Below the pieces are notes generated by a model that saw nothing but the letters and a program-made list of their open reading frames with translations, did no database searches and was not told where the DNA came from. From contig AZLU01000078.1 of NCBI GenBank assembly GCA_002224055.1, positions 1 through 64,000 on the forward strand: a DNA stretch of 64,000 bases, given 5' to 3'. The stretch is from Pezizomycotina sp. ARF18 (taxonomy: Eukaryota > Ascomycota). Position 1 is the first letter of the stretch. The number at the start of each line of letters is the position of its first letter. A program made the translations under genes and the position numbers. Below, piece by piece: positions 32,667 through 43,985 of this stretch.

Positions 32667-33309
32667 ACAGCTCTGATTTAAAACTAGCTTGAAAAAGACT
32701 TCTCGATTTTGAAAAGCTAGAAAGTTTCAGTAGCTCGGAGTATAAATGGCGGCCATGAAGGCGCCGAAGTCTATGATCTTGACTTTTCTTTCACTAATCT
32801 CTCTCTCCTTTTTTTTTTTTTTTTTTTTTTATTTCCCATAATCTCTTCCTCTACCTTCCTTCGCGATAGTGCACCGCTTAAACAAATTTCTATTTGCCTG
32901 ACGCTCCTTTGTCATCATCTCCTTTTAATTTACCGCTTTGAGGTTATGATTCCGCTATTGGGTTTTTATGTATGTTAGATACTGGTAATAGCCACAAACG
33001 GGGAAACATGAATGAGACGAAGTGCTCTGAGAGATATAGCTAAATCTGGGTCTTGATTATGAATAGGTGTAACTAGAGCATGAGCACGGGAAAACAATAG
33101 TATGAACTATATTACGTGCATATTAAAGTAAGAGAATAAAAACTAAGACTGGAATTACAAACAATTTTGGCCTGTTAACTTTGAGTAATCGGATATATGG
33201 ATTAAGGCAATATGCAGAAACCTAAAAAGACGACCAGCATTTTGTGACGGACTATTATGAAAATATATAAAGATGCATGACAGATCATGGATAAAGAAGT
33301 TCATTAGTT
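32667..33309. other. intergenic between convergent genes; poly-T tract
   Basis: A T-run at about 32811-32830 and no coding signal. The downstream end borders the 3' end of the DUF2235 gene. Confidence 0.4.
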
Positions 33310-35509
33310 CCTCGGGTCCGTTAAATAGTCGAACATCTTCGGACTCTTTTCGAGTAGCATCATCTCGACTTCTCCCATAGAGCATTCAGGTATATTAGAT
33401 CGCTATTCTTCTCTTCCAGAACTTCTTCCCCGTTTCGTCCTCCACCAGCCTGAACTTCCTGAGCCCTTTAGCTCTGTAATCCCCTTCGTCCTCCCTGCCG
33501 GACCCTGGAGTATCGTTCTAGTCCGTACCGACGGGTGTATGAACTCGTTGGTCCGCCTCAAGAAGTGCCTAGTCGGCGCACCGTTGGGCAGGGTCCACCC
33601 GGGCATATTGTCCTGGAGTCCTATCCTGGGTACCACCGACGGCATACACACCGGTCATAGAGTTATAAATCTTGCCGAAGCTCCACGGACGCGGCCGCTT
33701 CTGGTAATGCTTGTTGTTTTCGTCCATGCGGAGTATAGCGCGATCGTCAAAGTCCAAGAACGGCGAGAGCATGCTCATCATCCACGCGAGGGTGATATTC
33801 GCGAGCTCCTGGTCTTTGTAGCCGCCGCCGACGTTGGAATGCACGCCGGGAACCAGACCTGCATTAGCTCCGTCACATCGTTGTCATTACGTAATTCCCA
33901 GACTGCAGGCTGGAATGCGGCCCGCTGTTCATCTAGCGCGAGCGCCTGGAACGCGTGTTCAATTAGAGGGTTGAGGGACGTATCGTAGAAGTTCCACCTC
34001 CGCATGCCCATATTCTGTAGGCCGACCTTTCAAGCCAGTTTATGCGGGGAATACGAGAGATCCGACGGTCTCCCAGACCGCAATAGCTTTAATGGTAACA
34101 CCGGGGGTAGTAAGGCCGAGCCTAGCCAGTTCGTCACATAAGCGGGATCACTCGCGCTTGGTTTCCGGGCGAAGGGGATATCCGTGCCCTACTCCTGTAA
34201 TCTGGTTCGTGGCGGTGTTGGAAGTCTCGAAAATTATGGAAAGTCGGGCAAGCCAGCCTTCGTCAGCAAACCAAGATGGGAAACCATTGACGCGACGCTT
34301 CGAGCCGTGAAAGCCCCTCTAGAGAAGCCGACAAAGAAAATCTCGTCGCCGTCGACGTAGTTGTTACAGAGGAAGGAATACGCCTCGCGGATGTGTCCAG
34401 CGATGCCCGAGCCCGTTACTCCGTCATAGGCTTTGTTTATACGGCCACCCTCGGCGCCGATACCTTCCTGATAAATACAACCTGCGGTGTGCCGTCGGCG
34501 CTATCGCTTTGATCGCCCGACCGAGCCGCGTCACGTTAGACGGCGTTAGCAGCTGTTTATTGCGTAAGGCATTATCGCGTCGAGCCAGGTTCCTAAGTTT
34601 CGTGTGGTGTGTCAGTTTTCGCCTTGTTTACGAGATTCGCGCTCGGAGATTCGCCTCGGAAAAATAAATTTAGGGGCGGTTTTGTGAAAGGAGGTTTGAA
34701 ATTACCATCGCAGCAAATTATGATCCTCTTCGGTCGCGGCATGCCGACGGCCATCGGGTCGTGGCTTCTATACGCATCGATGTGATGGTCGCCCGCTCTA
34801 GACGCCAAGTCTCCTACAGCGATATCAGTTCCAGAGCCGCCGTCGACATCGTCCATGGGTAGCACAACGTCGGCCAGAATCCTCTTCATATGTGCTTGGG
34901 CGCCTCCGCCGACCGAAATTTTCCGACCTCCTGGCTGTGGACCGGCTCCTGGCGACACTTCCTCCTCCCCGCGTCCATGGCCGTACCACCTTGTCTCGTC
35001 GTCGGACCAACGCTCGCTTTCAACGTCGTCTTCGTCCTCGTAGTACTTCGACTGCCCCGGTCTCGAAATGCTAAGTTCCTGTAACGAGTGTCGCGGATCG
35101 CCGCCGTAATCTTTCGGAAACCTGGGTTCCAGAAACCTTACGCTCCGTTGCTCTTCCTATCCCGTTCTCTAAATCTTTCGACATCCAGTTCCCTACTATT
35201 GACCCGGCGGCGGTCCAGTAGCACTCGTAGCTGTATACCGTGGCGAGCGTTCGCGTTCTCTGTATCCGGCTCGGCTCAGGTTTGTTTGGGACTGTGCTCT
35301 TCTCGCGTTACGACACGGTATCCCGCCTCGCTGGCTCGCCTTCGGGAATCTAGTTCCTGTATCCGCCGGCTACTTCTAGTTCTCTACCGCCATCTTCAAG
35401 TTTTGATAACGATCGAAGACGCTCACGCTGCATCTGTGATGGTTCGTCCGCCGCCGTAAGGGAGAATATCTCCGTCCCGATCGCGGTATCCTGAGCGTGA
35501 CTTGGACAT
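33310..35509 (-). CDS. DUF2235 (T6SS-phospholipase-like) alpha/beta hydrolase
   Basis: A fungal DUF2235 protein (PF09994), a family of predicted serine hydrolases related to bacterial Tle1 phospholipases. The probable start at 35509 opens MSKSRSGYRDRDGDILPYGG, followed by a long charged, low-complexity N-terminus. The domain begins MPRPKRIIICCDG (34732-), continues over a 113-bp intron (34705-34593) in perfect phase to TWLDA, giving the diagnostic CDGTW. Then LLTPSNVTRLGRAIKAIAP (about 34550-34495), AYDGVTGSGIAGHIREAYSF (about 34430-34370) and NNYVDGDEIFFVGFSRGAF (about 34367-34311), with the GFSRG nucleophile elbow (serine). VWFP and HSNVGGGYKDQELANITLAW (about 33860-33780) is the His/Asp region. 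LRRTNEFIHPSVRTRT (about 33565-33515) is the C-terminal motif. At least six frame breaks; the 3' end is approximate. The catalytic set appears complete. Confidence 0.82.
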
Positions 35510-38415
35510 TCTTCGATCTTCGCTTTTTCTGTATTTGTTATGAAACGCTTTACTCCGTGATCGTAGTTGAATTTTTCTGATACTATGATGAGGTTGGAAC
35601 AGATGTATCTATAATTGACTACTATTCGAATCTCGGGACAGTTAACGATGATATTAACAAGAGAAACGAGCTTTATGGGAACAGGATGAGTCGATGACAG
35701 AAAGTGGGTGGATGTTTTGCTTAAAAAGGGCCAGCCTTAGTACCCTAGTAGCCTAGCCCTCCCGTCCATTCTTGGGGATAGTCAAATTCAGGGCTTTTAC
35801 CACATTCGCATTTTATCCGATGACGTCAACGGGACCGTGTCGGCTATGAGACGAAGATCCTTCGAAAAAATTAGCTACGACAAACCATCTCAGAAGGCAG
35901 AGGAAAGGGGTATTCCCGAGCTTCTTTGCCACAGTTTTCCATAAATAGAGATTCGTATGAATAATCACTCTATTTGATCCTATATACGCAGACCGTGTGA
36001 ACTGTTTCATTTGGGTATGTGAGGCGATTCGTTATTGCGCTTCGTGTATATCATCACTGATAGCTTCTCCGGTCCTGGTTATAGTGATCCATGTCGGAGA
36101 AGCAAAGCTGATATCCTCTAGTATATATTATATAAAAATACTTTACCCTGTCGCGGTTTTAGAAGTTCATCGATAATTTTCCGAGAATTCGGGATAAAAG
36201 AATCGGTTTCATCGCCAGCCGCTTTCACCTAGTCGGCACTTAATCCTAATTTCTTTGAGGTGGCCGTATTAACCGCGGTAATGTAGCGTTGAATTCTAAG
36301 TCGGTTCTGGCGTTGTCCCGTTCATAGAACTTATATAATCTTAGGTTTTTGTTCCTTGCAGGTCAATATTATCCTTCAATCTAGAACTCCGATATCTCTG
36401 AAAGACATAATTATGAACCGGGAACGATCGTCAGGGCGAGAATTATTTTGTTGACATCCCGATAGTGCTTTGTGGAATATCGAAATAGAAATTTAGATAG
36501 TAGGACCAGGTCGTGCCACTATATTTTGTAGAGGAGTTAGTATGTAAAAGGGTTAAAGTAGTAAAGCGTCAGGATTATCGGGAAAATATCCTTATATACT
36601 TCACAAGGCTGCTTAACCAATTTTAAACATTTGGCATGCACAAAAAGCAGCTAAAGGTATATTCAACGAATGGCAATTTGGCTAATATTCGGGAAACTCC
36701 GGCGCGATTAATGCTTCTGAGAAATGCTACTAGCTTCAAAGCAAAATTAGATTAACAACCCACCTGATATAATATCAAGGTTGAACCATATTACCAACGA
36801 GGCGAATTTATTTAAGAATAGCGAGAAAGTTCAAGATTGAGATAAAGGAGCGCTGGATAGGCAAACAAGAGCACAAGCGGTCGTCTCGATAGGTTTTCAG
36901 AAGGAGATGCGCTCGTAAGGTTATTCGTGGACATGTCGAGCCGCCAGATTAAACGCCTAGAAGATCCCAAGCAGACGTCATCAACTAACACGAAGTATGC
37001 CTATAAATTTTGAGAATACGCTGAGTACAGCATCAATAAGCGAATTGATCTATAGCGTACTATCTACCGCGACGGTAGCAGACACGGAATAGAGTCAACG
37101 CAATTCAGGAGTACAAAGGCACATATCAACATTGGCCCAACTCTCAATGTTCTGGTTCAATGATCTAACCTAGCGATATCGGCGGACAAAATTACCTTGA
37201 AATTTGACTGAGAACTGTACCTACAGTAATCGCAAGACCGCGGCAGTTATTAAATTAGAATTATAATGAGTAAGTCTGGGGCTCTTTGCTGCTTACCCAA
37301 CTGCTCATGTGGACACTCGAAGTCTGACAGAGCCAAAGTAGCATCTGCACAACATCTGCAAAGCATATGCACGTGGAAACATGTCGAGGGTCAGTGCGTT
37401 TCCTCACAGTCTGTAACCTTCGCCTAAATATATCAAGCAACCAAGGAATATCATTTCGAGATATCTCGTAACTTAAAGAGCCAGGTTTGAGACCGCTAGT
37501 TATTGAGTAAAGTACACAATACTAAAAGCACTCTCAACATAGCCTGTAAGATCACCTCAATTCTGTCCAATACAAAATTTTAACTAGAGCCAGCTAAGCT
37601 CTTTCTGGGGCGGATTAGTGGATAAAGGTGCCCCCGCCGACATCAGCAATGGTCTCATGACAACTTGAAGTAGTACAATCCCATTATGTAATGGTAAAAA
37701 GGAGCAATTGAGTGCCCCAGCAGCTATCCCTATAACTTCCCTCGTCGCGAGTTAGTCTCAAACACATATTTGCAAAGCAATAAATTTCAGCTGAATTAAC
37801 TCCCCTAATATCATTAGTAAGAGGCAAAACCAAGATGGAGCTCTCGCGAGGAAGCCTAGAACGAATAAGAACAACTGGAACAAGCGGAAAACAATAGCGC
37901 GCCCGATCTTGGTTAGAGGCGAGAAAAAGGTGCAAGACGCATATTGTTGTTACCGTAGCGTAGCGACGATGTTTTACTTAATGGTAGTGGTGGCCAGGTC
38001 TGTTGCTACTATTTTTTTGCCAGAGACATTGTCTTTTAGCTCTGATCACTTAGCGCGAAGGGGAAAAAAGCTCTTCAAACCAATTATATCGCCTATGTCC
38101 ACACTAGCCACGGTATGTGGCTTTTCACGTGCCGCTTAGAGTTAGTGTGGCTTGAAAGCGAAGACGTGGCTTCCTGGTGATTCACCGCTGCTTTAAGAAG
38201 GTCACGGACGACGGGTTTCCTTGAGAGAAATCCCACATGCCAAACTTACCGTAATACACCGTACATAGGTTCAAACTCCCTTTTTCTTTACTCCTCACGA
38301 TCATACAACTCATCCGAGCGGCTTAACCTTCCAGAGAACGGATAGACGAATGATATGATAACACGATCGTCCGCGTCGTCCTCCCCTGCGTCCGAGCCGA
38401 GTCTCAGAAGCTCAT
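35510..38415. other. gene-poor stretch upstream of DUF2235
   Basis: Nearly 3 kb with stops dense in every frame. Frames at 35813-36010 and 37684-37935 match nothing. No repeats above background. The end adjoins the F-box gene at 38416. Confidence 0.4.
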
Positions 38416-39530
38416 ATGCCTACCTCCATCACCACCTTACCGCTCGAGATCCTGACCGCCATCCTCCTGCAGATAACCGATCTTAGATCTCTCCTGTGCT
38501 TTATACTTACCTGTAGCACAGTCCATGGAGCCTTCGCCGCCTCCCGTACGGTATCTTCTCGGATCATCGCCGCTGCCTATATTCGCAACATACCCTCCCT
38601 GTACCTCCCTAGAGCCTCGCACCTCTCGCACACGCTCCGCTCGAAGAACACGAATATATCGGGCATCCGGAGCTATGTTTCTTTCCTAAGAGCGTCGCCG
38701 CGATGGATAGGACATGCACTCGAAGTGCTAACGTCCCCGAACGGATGTATGCGCGTTGGGAGCAAGTCCGACGCCTCTCGCTGCTCTTGTGCAATCACGA
38801 CCCCTGCTGGACCCGACCGACGAGCGTGATCTAATGAAGATAGATTCAGCCGTCTACTGTTTGTATATGGCAGGTAACTTCATAAACGGTGTCGAAAACG
38901 CGCTCTCGTATCGCCCTGCTGGGGCTCTACCCGTTCCGCCCGTCGAGTCCGACGATGAGTCTGGTAGTAGGGTTCGGAGCCGTCGGGACGAGGAGCGGAA
39001 AATAGTACGATATTTGCCCGTCAAGCATAAAGAGCTATGCCTGAGGTTATACGACTACCTAGACCGCACGGTGTACCAGATGGTCACCGAGAGCCGGAGC
39101 AAGGTGTGGTGGACTGAGATGGGTGGCATGTTCGGTGACTGGAATTCCGATGCCGTTATTAGGCTTTGGATGTCAGCGAGATGGTAGCCTTTATTACGCA
39201 ACCGCGGAACGACGACGGAAGTTTATCTTCATTATCCACTCAGCCAAGCCCTTCGGTCGCAAATAGGCATGTGGGCAATAGCGCCGGCGTACCTCAAGCA
39301 GAAGTAGAAGAGCACTGGCCTAGGGATTCACCAGAAGGAGCAGAGTACTTGCTACTTAGCTTGTGGATACGAGATGGCTTGCGAAGGCACGTTATGCCGC
39401 CGACACATTCGGGGTTAATCAAACCCTTAGGGAGGTTATAGAAATGATGGGACTGCGGGAAATGCAAATTCTGCTAGATCGTTTGATGACTGAACGACAA
39501 CAATTACGACATTGCTCCTTGCCTTTTTAG
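38416..39530 (+). CDS. F-box protein
   Basis: F-box proteins are substrate adaptors of SCF (Skp1-Cullin-F-box) ubiquitin ligases. The start at 38416 opens MPTSITTLPLEILTAILLQI, then TDLRSLLCFILTCSTVHGAF, a good F-box (LPxEIL...L..LL....tC). IRSYVSFLRASPRWIGHALE (about 38660-38720) continues in the same frame to 38829. A one-base shift then gives LLDPTDERDLMKIDSAVYCL (38804-38865), ALSYRPAGALPVPPVESDDE, RKIVRYLPVKHKELCLRLYD (about 38998-39055) and WWTEMGGMFGDWNSDA. A further shift gives EGAEYLLLSLWIRDGLRRHV and, after another, TLREVIEMMGLREMQILLDR ending at 39530. This is the common ascomycete layout of an N-terminal F-box and a long helical region. Three or four frame breaks; no intron is evident. 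Confidence 0.78.
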
Positions 39531-40088
39531 ATGAACCACTTTGCTTCAGACTGCTTATTTTTTCTTTGTTCTTCGTCCTTTTTCCAATGGGCTTTTTAGC
39601 AAGCGTTTGCATTTCATTTACAGATTGCTCTTTTTACTTCATCGCGTTCGAAATCCGAGTCTTGCGCTTCCATTTTCTTCTCTGTTTTCCAGATACACCG
39701 CTCCAATAGCGTCCATTAGCATATATTCATAGCAAGTTGTCTTTTTAATCTTAATAAACCAGTAATGATGAAATCAATAAAGGTCCTCTACTCCATCGAT
39801 AAACGGTAACATCGAGGATATCGCTAGCGCTTTTCATATTACCTATTAGATGTCAAATAAGTCCATACCCAACCTGACCGGCGGATTGTTTAAGACAGGT
39901 CTCGGATACAATCGCCATGTTCACGATACTTTCCGCATCCTCGGCTTACAAAAGTAGCCTTTGCTACTGCGAGACAAGCTTCTTTCAGATCTCTGGACTT
40001 CGTCCAAATCGAAAGTCTGCCAATTTGTTGCTGTCGTGCCAAACCAAACATAGAAATATTAGCCTCGTAGTTACTTCGGACTATCTGC
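39531..40088. other. intergenic, no gene seen
   Basis: Open frames at 39512-39732 are T-rich readings of the F-box 3' region. The right edge is the promoter of the secreted gene at 40236. Confidence 0.4.
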
Positions 40089-40095
40089 TATAAAA
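40089..40095 (+). promoter_or_regulatory. TATA element of the secreted gene at 40236
   Basis: TATAAAA, 147 bp upstream of the start codon. Confidence 0.6.
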
Positions 40096-40235
40096 GAGGC
40101 TAACTACTTTTCTGATTTACGGAACTGTTGGTTCATAAATATCTTCACTTTTCATAATTTCGCTAGAGCCATTCTCAAAGCTTTCCTTTCCACTTTTCTC
40201 AACATTCGAAGCATTTCACAAGCGAAGCACCGATA

Positions 40236-40677
40236 ATGCAACTCTCACCTCTCTCACTCGCCTTATGTGCCACTATTGGCATCTCATCTGCGCTCCCGCA
40301 AGATCACAACGTTCGCGCCGGTGTAAGTTTTGCGAGTTTGCGTCAAGAGTTATCGGCACATTTTCAAAAGATCACATTGTACTGACCATATTGTCTTGAT
40401 ATAGGCTTATATCTGCGACGCTAAAACTTCACTGGAGAATGCTGGACATGACTTTCGACGGCTGCGTCATCCTTTCTGGATTTTGGGATAGTAAGGTCAT
40501 GTCTATCCGTACCGACCCGGATTTCAATTGCACCTTGTATCCAACGACGGACTGCACGTTCATGAGCAGCAGCTGGATGCCGGGAAGGCTGAGGTGGATT
40601 ATCCGAAACAGTTCGCTGATCTGGACGAGATCAGATTCGGGAGGTTGGCTAGGAGCATCGAGTGTATTGATTTCTAG
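40236..40677 (+). CDS. small cysteine-containing secreted protein
   Basis: The start at 40236 opens a signal peptide MQLSPLSLALCATIGISSAL followed by PQDHNVRAG. An 82-bp intron (40323-40404, GTAAGT to ATAG) joins in frame to AYICDAK. A frame change then gives FDGCVILSGFWDSKVMSIRT and DPDFNCTLYPTTDCTFMSSS (about 40453-40573), and a second gives EVDYPKQFADLDEIRFGRLA, RSIECIDF to the stop at 40677. The mature protein would have about 115 residues and five or six cysteines (YIC, GEC/GC, FNC, DC, IEC), typical of fungal secreted effectors or antimicrobial-like proteins, but no named family is recognised. Two single-base breaks. The intron is intact. Confidence 0.68.
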
Positions 40678-41303
40678 ATCGGTGTTGTAAAGTTTCGGGG
40701 GAGGAAGGAGAAAAAAATCTTGGAATGTTTTTAGGGTTGTAGTGTAAAAATACGTGCTTCTATTCTGTACATTTATAAAGATAGATCCAAGAATACGATA
40801 TCCCGTTCACCAAATTTGTGTGCCAGTGGCACAATTAACAGATGTGAGTCTAGCTACAGGGTGGACCTGTTTCAATGTGTTATAGAAAGTAAGATTGTAA
40901 TTCTATAACGCTCGATGACTGAGAACAGGGTCTTTCAGTATTTCATATCCGGTATATTCGTTTCAAGTTCTAAGCGTGAATTGACTGTTGGCTTAAAAAA
41001 CGGTGAGATTGTACTGATTTTCAGGCACGCAGTTTGCGCGTTTCGTTGCGGCTCCAGCTGTTGCGGAACATGGCGACGTCATGGGGCGATGTCGTCATAA
41101 AGCTGCCCAGACTCCCTCACGATATATATAACTCATAAGCTGCACAAGTATATTATTACAGTCTGGCTTGAATACTCTCACTTAGCAAAAAAACGATTTT
41201 AGCCATAAAGCGAATTTTACCGCCATCGATTCGTCGAGAGTACATAAAAAGCGAACAATACAAGACCGATACCACGTCCAACGAGAACTACAACAACAGA
41301 ATC
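40678..41303. other. intergenic, no gene seen
   Basis: The frame at 40915-41100 has no family resemblance. The A-rich leader CAACAACAGAATC precedes the start at 41304. Confidence 0.4.
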
Positions 41304-41527
41304 ATGGTATTTGAAGGAATAAAGTATGTCAATGGAACCATGTAGGAAGCAGATTAAGTGACTGATGACTATATCACAGAATACAACTACCTAATTTCAC
41401 CGCATCGTTCGTCTCAGGCCTAGCATTGGATGCCTGCTCTCGCTCCTTCTGGAATCTTGATCGGGTTACTACCGGGTATCGTTCTGGATTTATCGTTGGA
41501 TTACTGCTGGGTTATATGTGTGGATAA
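41304..41527 (+). CDS. 55-residue small membrane-associated peptide gene, intact
   Basis: A two-exon gene that needs no frame repair. Exon 1 (41304-41323) starts at an ATG in good context (AGAATCATGG) and reads MVFEGI plus two bases. The 56-bp intron 41324-41379 runs GTATGT to CACAG with CTGATGAC as branch-site-like sequence. Exon 2 reads K, IQLPNFTASFVSGLALDACS, RSFWNLDRVTTGYRSG and FIVGLLLGYMCG, stop at 41525-41527. The C-terminal dozen residues are hydrophobic, and the middle is amphipathic with two cysteines. No family recognised. A competing frame over exon 2 (41430-41648) also has a hydrophobic run but lacks the intron connection. It could be chance, but intact splice phase in a region full of frame breaks is notable. 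Confidence 0.45.
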
Positions 41528-41929
41528 GGACAAAATACAACCGGGTACATCAAAAGGAAGATTAAGCCAAGATTTGAAAGGTGGAGCGAGTGGTAGCAGC
41601 GGGAGGTCCGTTCGGACCGAAGTTCACCGACCAAACTCCCGAAGATAACACGCAAATGGTAAAAAGGAGAAATAATCATGATTTCAGACGTTCCAATGAT
41701 TTATACCAAACATGGCGAGTTTTCAAGAACCGATAGCTTGTATATCTTGAATTCTATCGCAATGATGCTATACGTAGATAGCATGCGCTGGGTGATACTT
41801 TAATTGAGTTTATTGTTTATTAAGTCGGAATGTTCTACATACACTATTTAACGCCATTGTTGCGCGAGGAAACGGAAGAAATGTAAAAGCAAGAGAAATA
41901 AAAAACGACAGCTTGTAAGGTCACAAAAC
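41528..41929. other. intergenic, no gene seen
   Basis: Short 3' flanks of two convergent genes; A-rich near 41875-41910. Confidence 0.4.
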
Positions 41930-42518
41930 TCACAGATCCTGTACATGAATGTCCCGCAGAAGCCTATTACCAGTGAAGAATATCAAATGTTTAGCACCCG
42001 TGGCCGCGGCAACGTTGAAGGTGCTACCGCGGACAGGCAATTCTGAGACGGGAGCGTATATTGCGCGAGACTAAGGAATTGGGTTCCCGATGAGGTGCAA
42101 ACCATCAGGCTAACTGGATTGCCATTCTTATCCAGGAGTTGGATCGTATTAGTGCCCCATTTAGTTTTCACCGCAGGGTAGTCAGCGCTGCTCGCAAGGA
42201 GAGCGAGAAGGTTTCCAGGGTAATGGCCGGGTGGGCTGCCGGCCGGCGGAGCAATTGTAGCAGCGTTATACACCATTATGGCGCCGCCAGATTTGGCTTC
42301 GGTCAAACGCCACTGGCATTAATTGAGTAGAGGAGGTGGCTGTTGAGGAAAGCCCAATGGTCCGCCGAGGTCATGACAAACCCCCGACTGGGCACACTTA
42401 ATGAGAAGCATGTCGGATTTGCCGCGGTAGCACGGACTTCAAGCGGTGCCGGGGCAGAGGACGCTTGGGAAGAGTAGAATATGACGAGGGAACCAAGGAG
42501 GCATTTGTAGGACACCAT
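41930..42518 (-). CDS. secreted protein of unknown family
   Basis: The start at 42518 opens MVSYKCLLGSLVIFYSSQAS, a signal peptide, then SAPAPLEVRATAANPTCFSL and SRGFVMTSADHWAFLNSHLL. A one-base break near 42305 leads to TEAKSGGAIMVYNAATIAPP, YPGNLLALLASSADYPAVKT, KWGTNTIQLLDKNGNPVSLM and VCTSSGTQFLSLA. A second break near 42065 gives the better C-terminus YAPVSELPVRGSTFNVAAAT, GAKHLIFFTGNRLLRDIHVQ, DL, stop 41932-41930. The mature protein is about 175 residues, beta-rich by pattern, with two cysteines. No intron is needed. No family recognised. A TATA element lies about 140 bp upstream. Confidence 0.65.
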
Positions 42519-42655
42519 TTTGACCGAAACGAGTAGGTATATAGAGTTTAGTGGAATGATTTCAATGGAAATAAAGGGTTTGATTTTCCGATGCTAGGAT
42601 AGTGATGGTTGAAGATGTAGATGAGAGGAAAGGATCATGGAGGATAACGAGGCGG

Positions 42656-42663
42656 TATTTATA
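42656..42663 (-). promoter_or_regulatory. TATA element of the secreted gene at 42518
   Basis: TATAAATA on the minus strand, 138 bp upstream of the start codon. Confidence 0.55.
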
Positions 42664-43379
42664 GTAATATCCGTTAGAGATGTGACATAATTAGCTATAT
42701 GAGCCTTCTTTTGAGAACCTTCCAACGAATCTTCGATCTCTCCTCGAACGCCCAGTCACAGCAAGGGCCCACATTCAGCCCTACAAAGAAAGTCTGAATA
42801 TCCTGGAATACTCTTTGCAATTCGGTATTTACCGTTCCCTTTACCGACTACTGTATTTCAGGCTCTCGGCTATAATTAGACTACATAGATAGTAGGACGA
42901 AAATAATATCTGTCGGTGGCAGAAAACGCGAGAAGCCATTGGCCCGATGCGTGTTTGCCAAGACCGCCACCAACACCAACTATCGGTGTAATAGAACATC
43001 TCAGATTTACTTCGGCTGCATAACCACTTCGCTTGCGCTATTATTGATGCTTCGCTGGTTGCCTGAACCTGGGAAGATGATGGAGAAGTACTCGTGGAGC
43101 GATAGGTAGACTGTGACACTGTGACAGGATGCAGACATCCCCGGGTCTCCTCGTAGCTCCTCATGCTTTACAGGTTAGCCACAAGCAGGTCGGCGATACC
43201 GATTATACCATTAACTCTATCTGCAGTATCTGCGACTCGCATCTACGCGAGGTACGGATTTCGATGAACCTAGACTGAAAAGAAGGACCACTACCCGAGT
43301 TTTTCGACTCCTGGCCGCGAAAATACCCTCAGGGTTGAAGATATTCGCTAGACAACATCCTGCTACTAGTACAGTCAGT
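42664..43379. other. intergenic, no supported gene
   Basis: A minus-strand frame at 42841-43164 is open for 107 codons but Ser/Thr-rich without family resemblance. Otherwise empty. Confidence 0.35.
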
Positions 43380-43985
43380 TAACATAATTATTAGGACACT
43401 TTCCTAAAACGGCAGTTTTCCCATATAAAGTATAATTTTTACACTTTTTCAATAATAATAACGCAACAACGACTGGATAAAATTAGCTAAAACTTAAATA
43501 TGTTATAATATATATCGTAGACTAATACATATTAAAATTTTAAAAAAATCCGTAAAAAGTTTATGACGTAATAATATTTAATATTTTATATATTTTTAAA
43601 AACACGTACTTCACGCACTTTTTATATATAAATACGCAAAATTGCACGAAAATCGTGCGATTTTAACTAGTTAAAATTTAAAATAATATATATAGCTTAA
43701 TTTATGACGAATCTTTTTAAAATTTAAATATGTGTTAGATTAATATATAATCTATAATATATTTTAATTTTATAAGTTTTTATTAAATATTGACGTTATA
43801 ATATAAGTTTAAAAATAATATAAATTTTTTTATATATAAAAATTTTAAAAATAATATAAAATTTAATATTTGATAAAATTTTATAAAATTCTAGTATGTT
43901 ATTATTATATATATAATAAACGTAAATTTTCAATTTTATAAAAATCGGATAATAATGAGTGAGTTATCGATGATTTAAGATATTG
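43380..43985. repeat. very AT-rich island with nested palindromes
   Basis: About 600 bp dominated by TA, TTTAA and ATATT words, above roughly 80% A+T by eye, with abrupt edges to DNA of ordinary composition. It contains GCACGA-AAA-TCGTGC (43644-43658) and the 18-base perfect palindrome 43660-43677 centred on CT|AG. Candidates are a RIP-mutated transposon relic, a replication-origin-like element or another AT-rich isochore fragment. No open frame of note. Confidence 0.7.
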
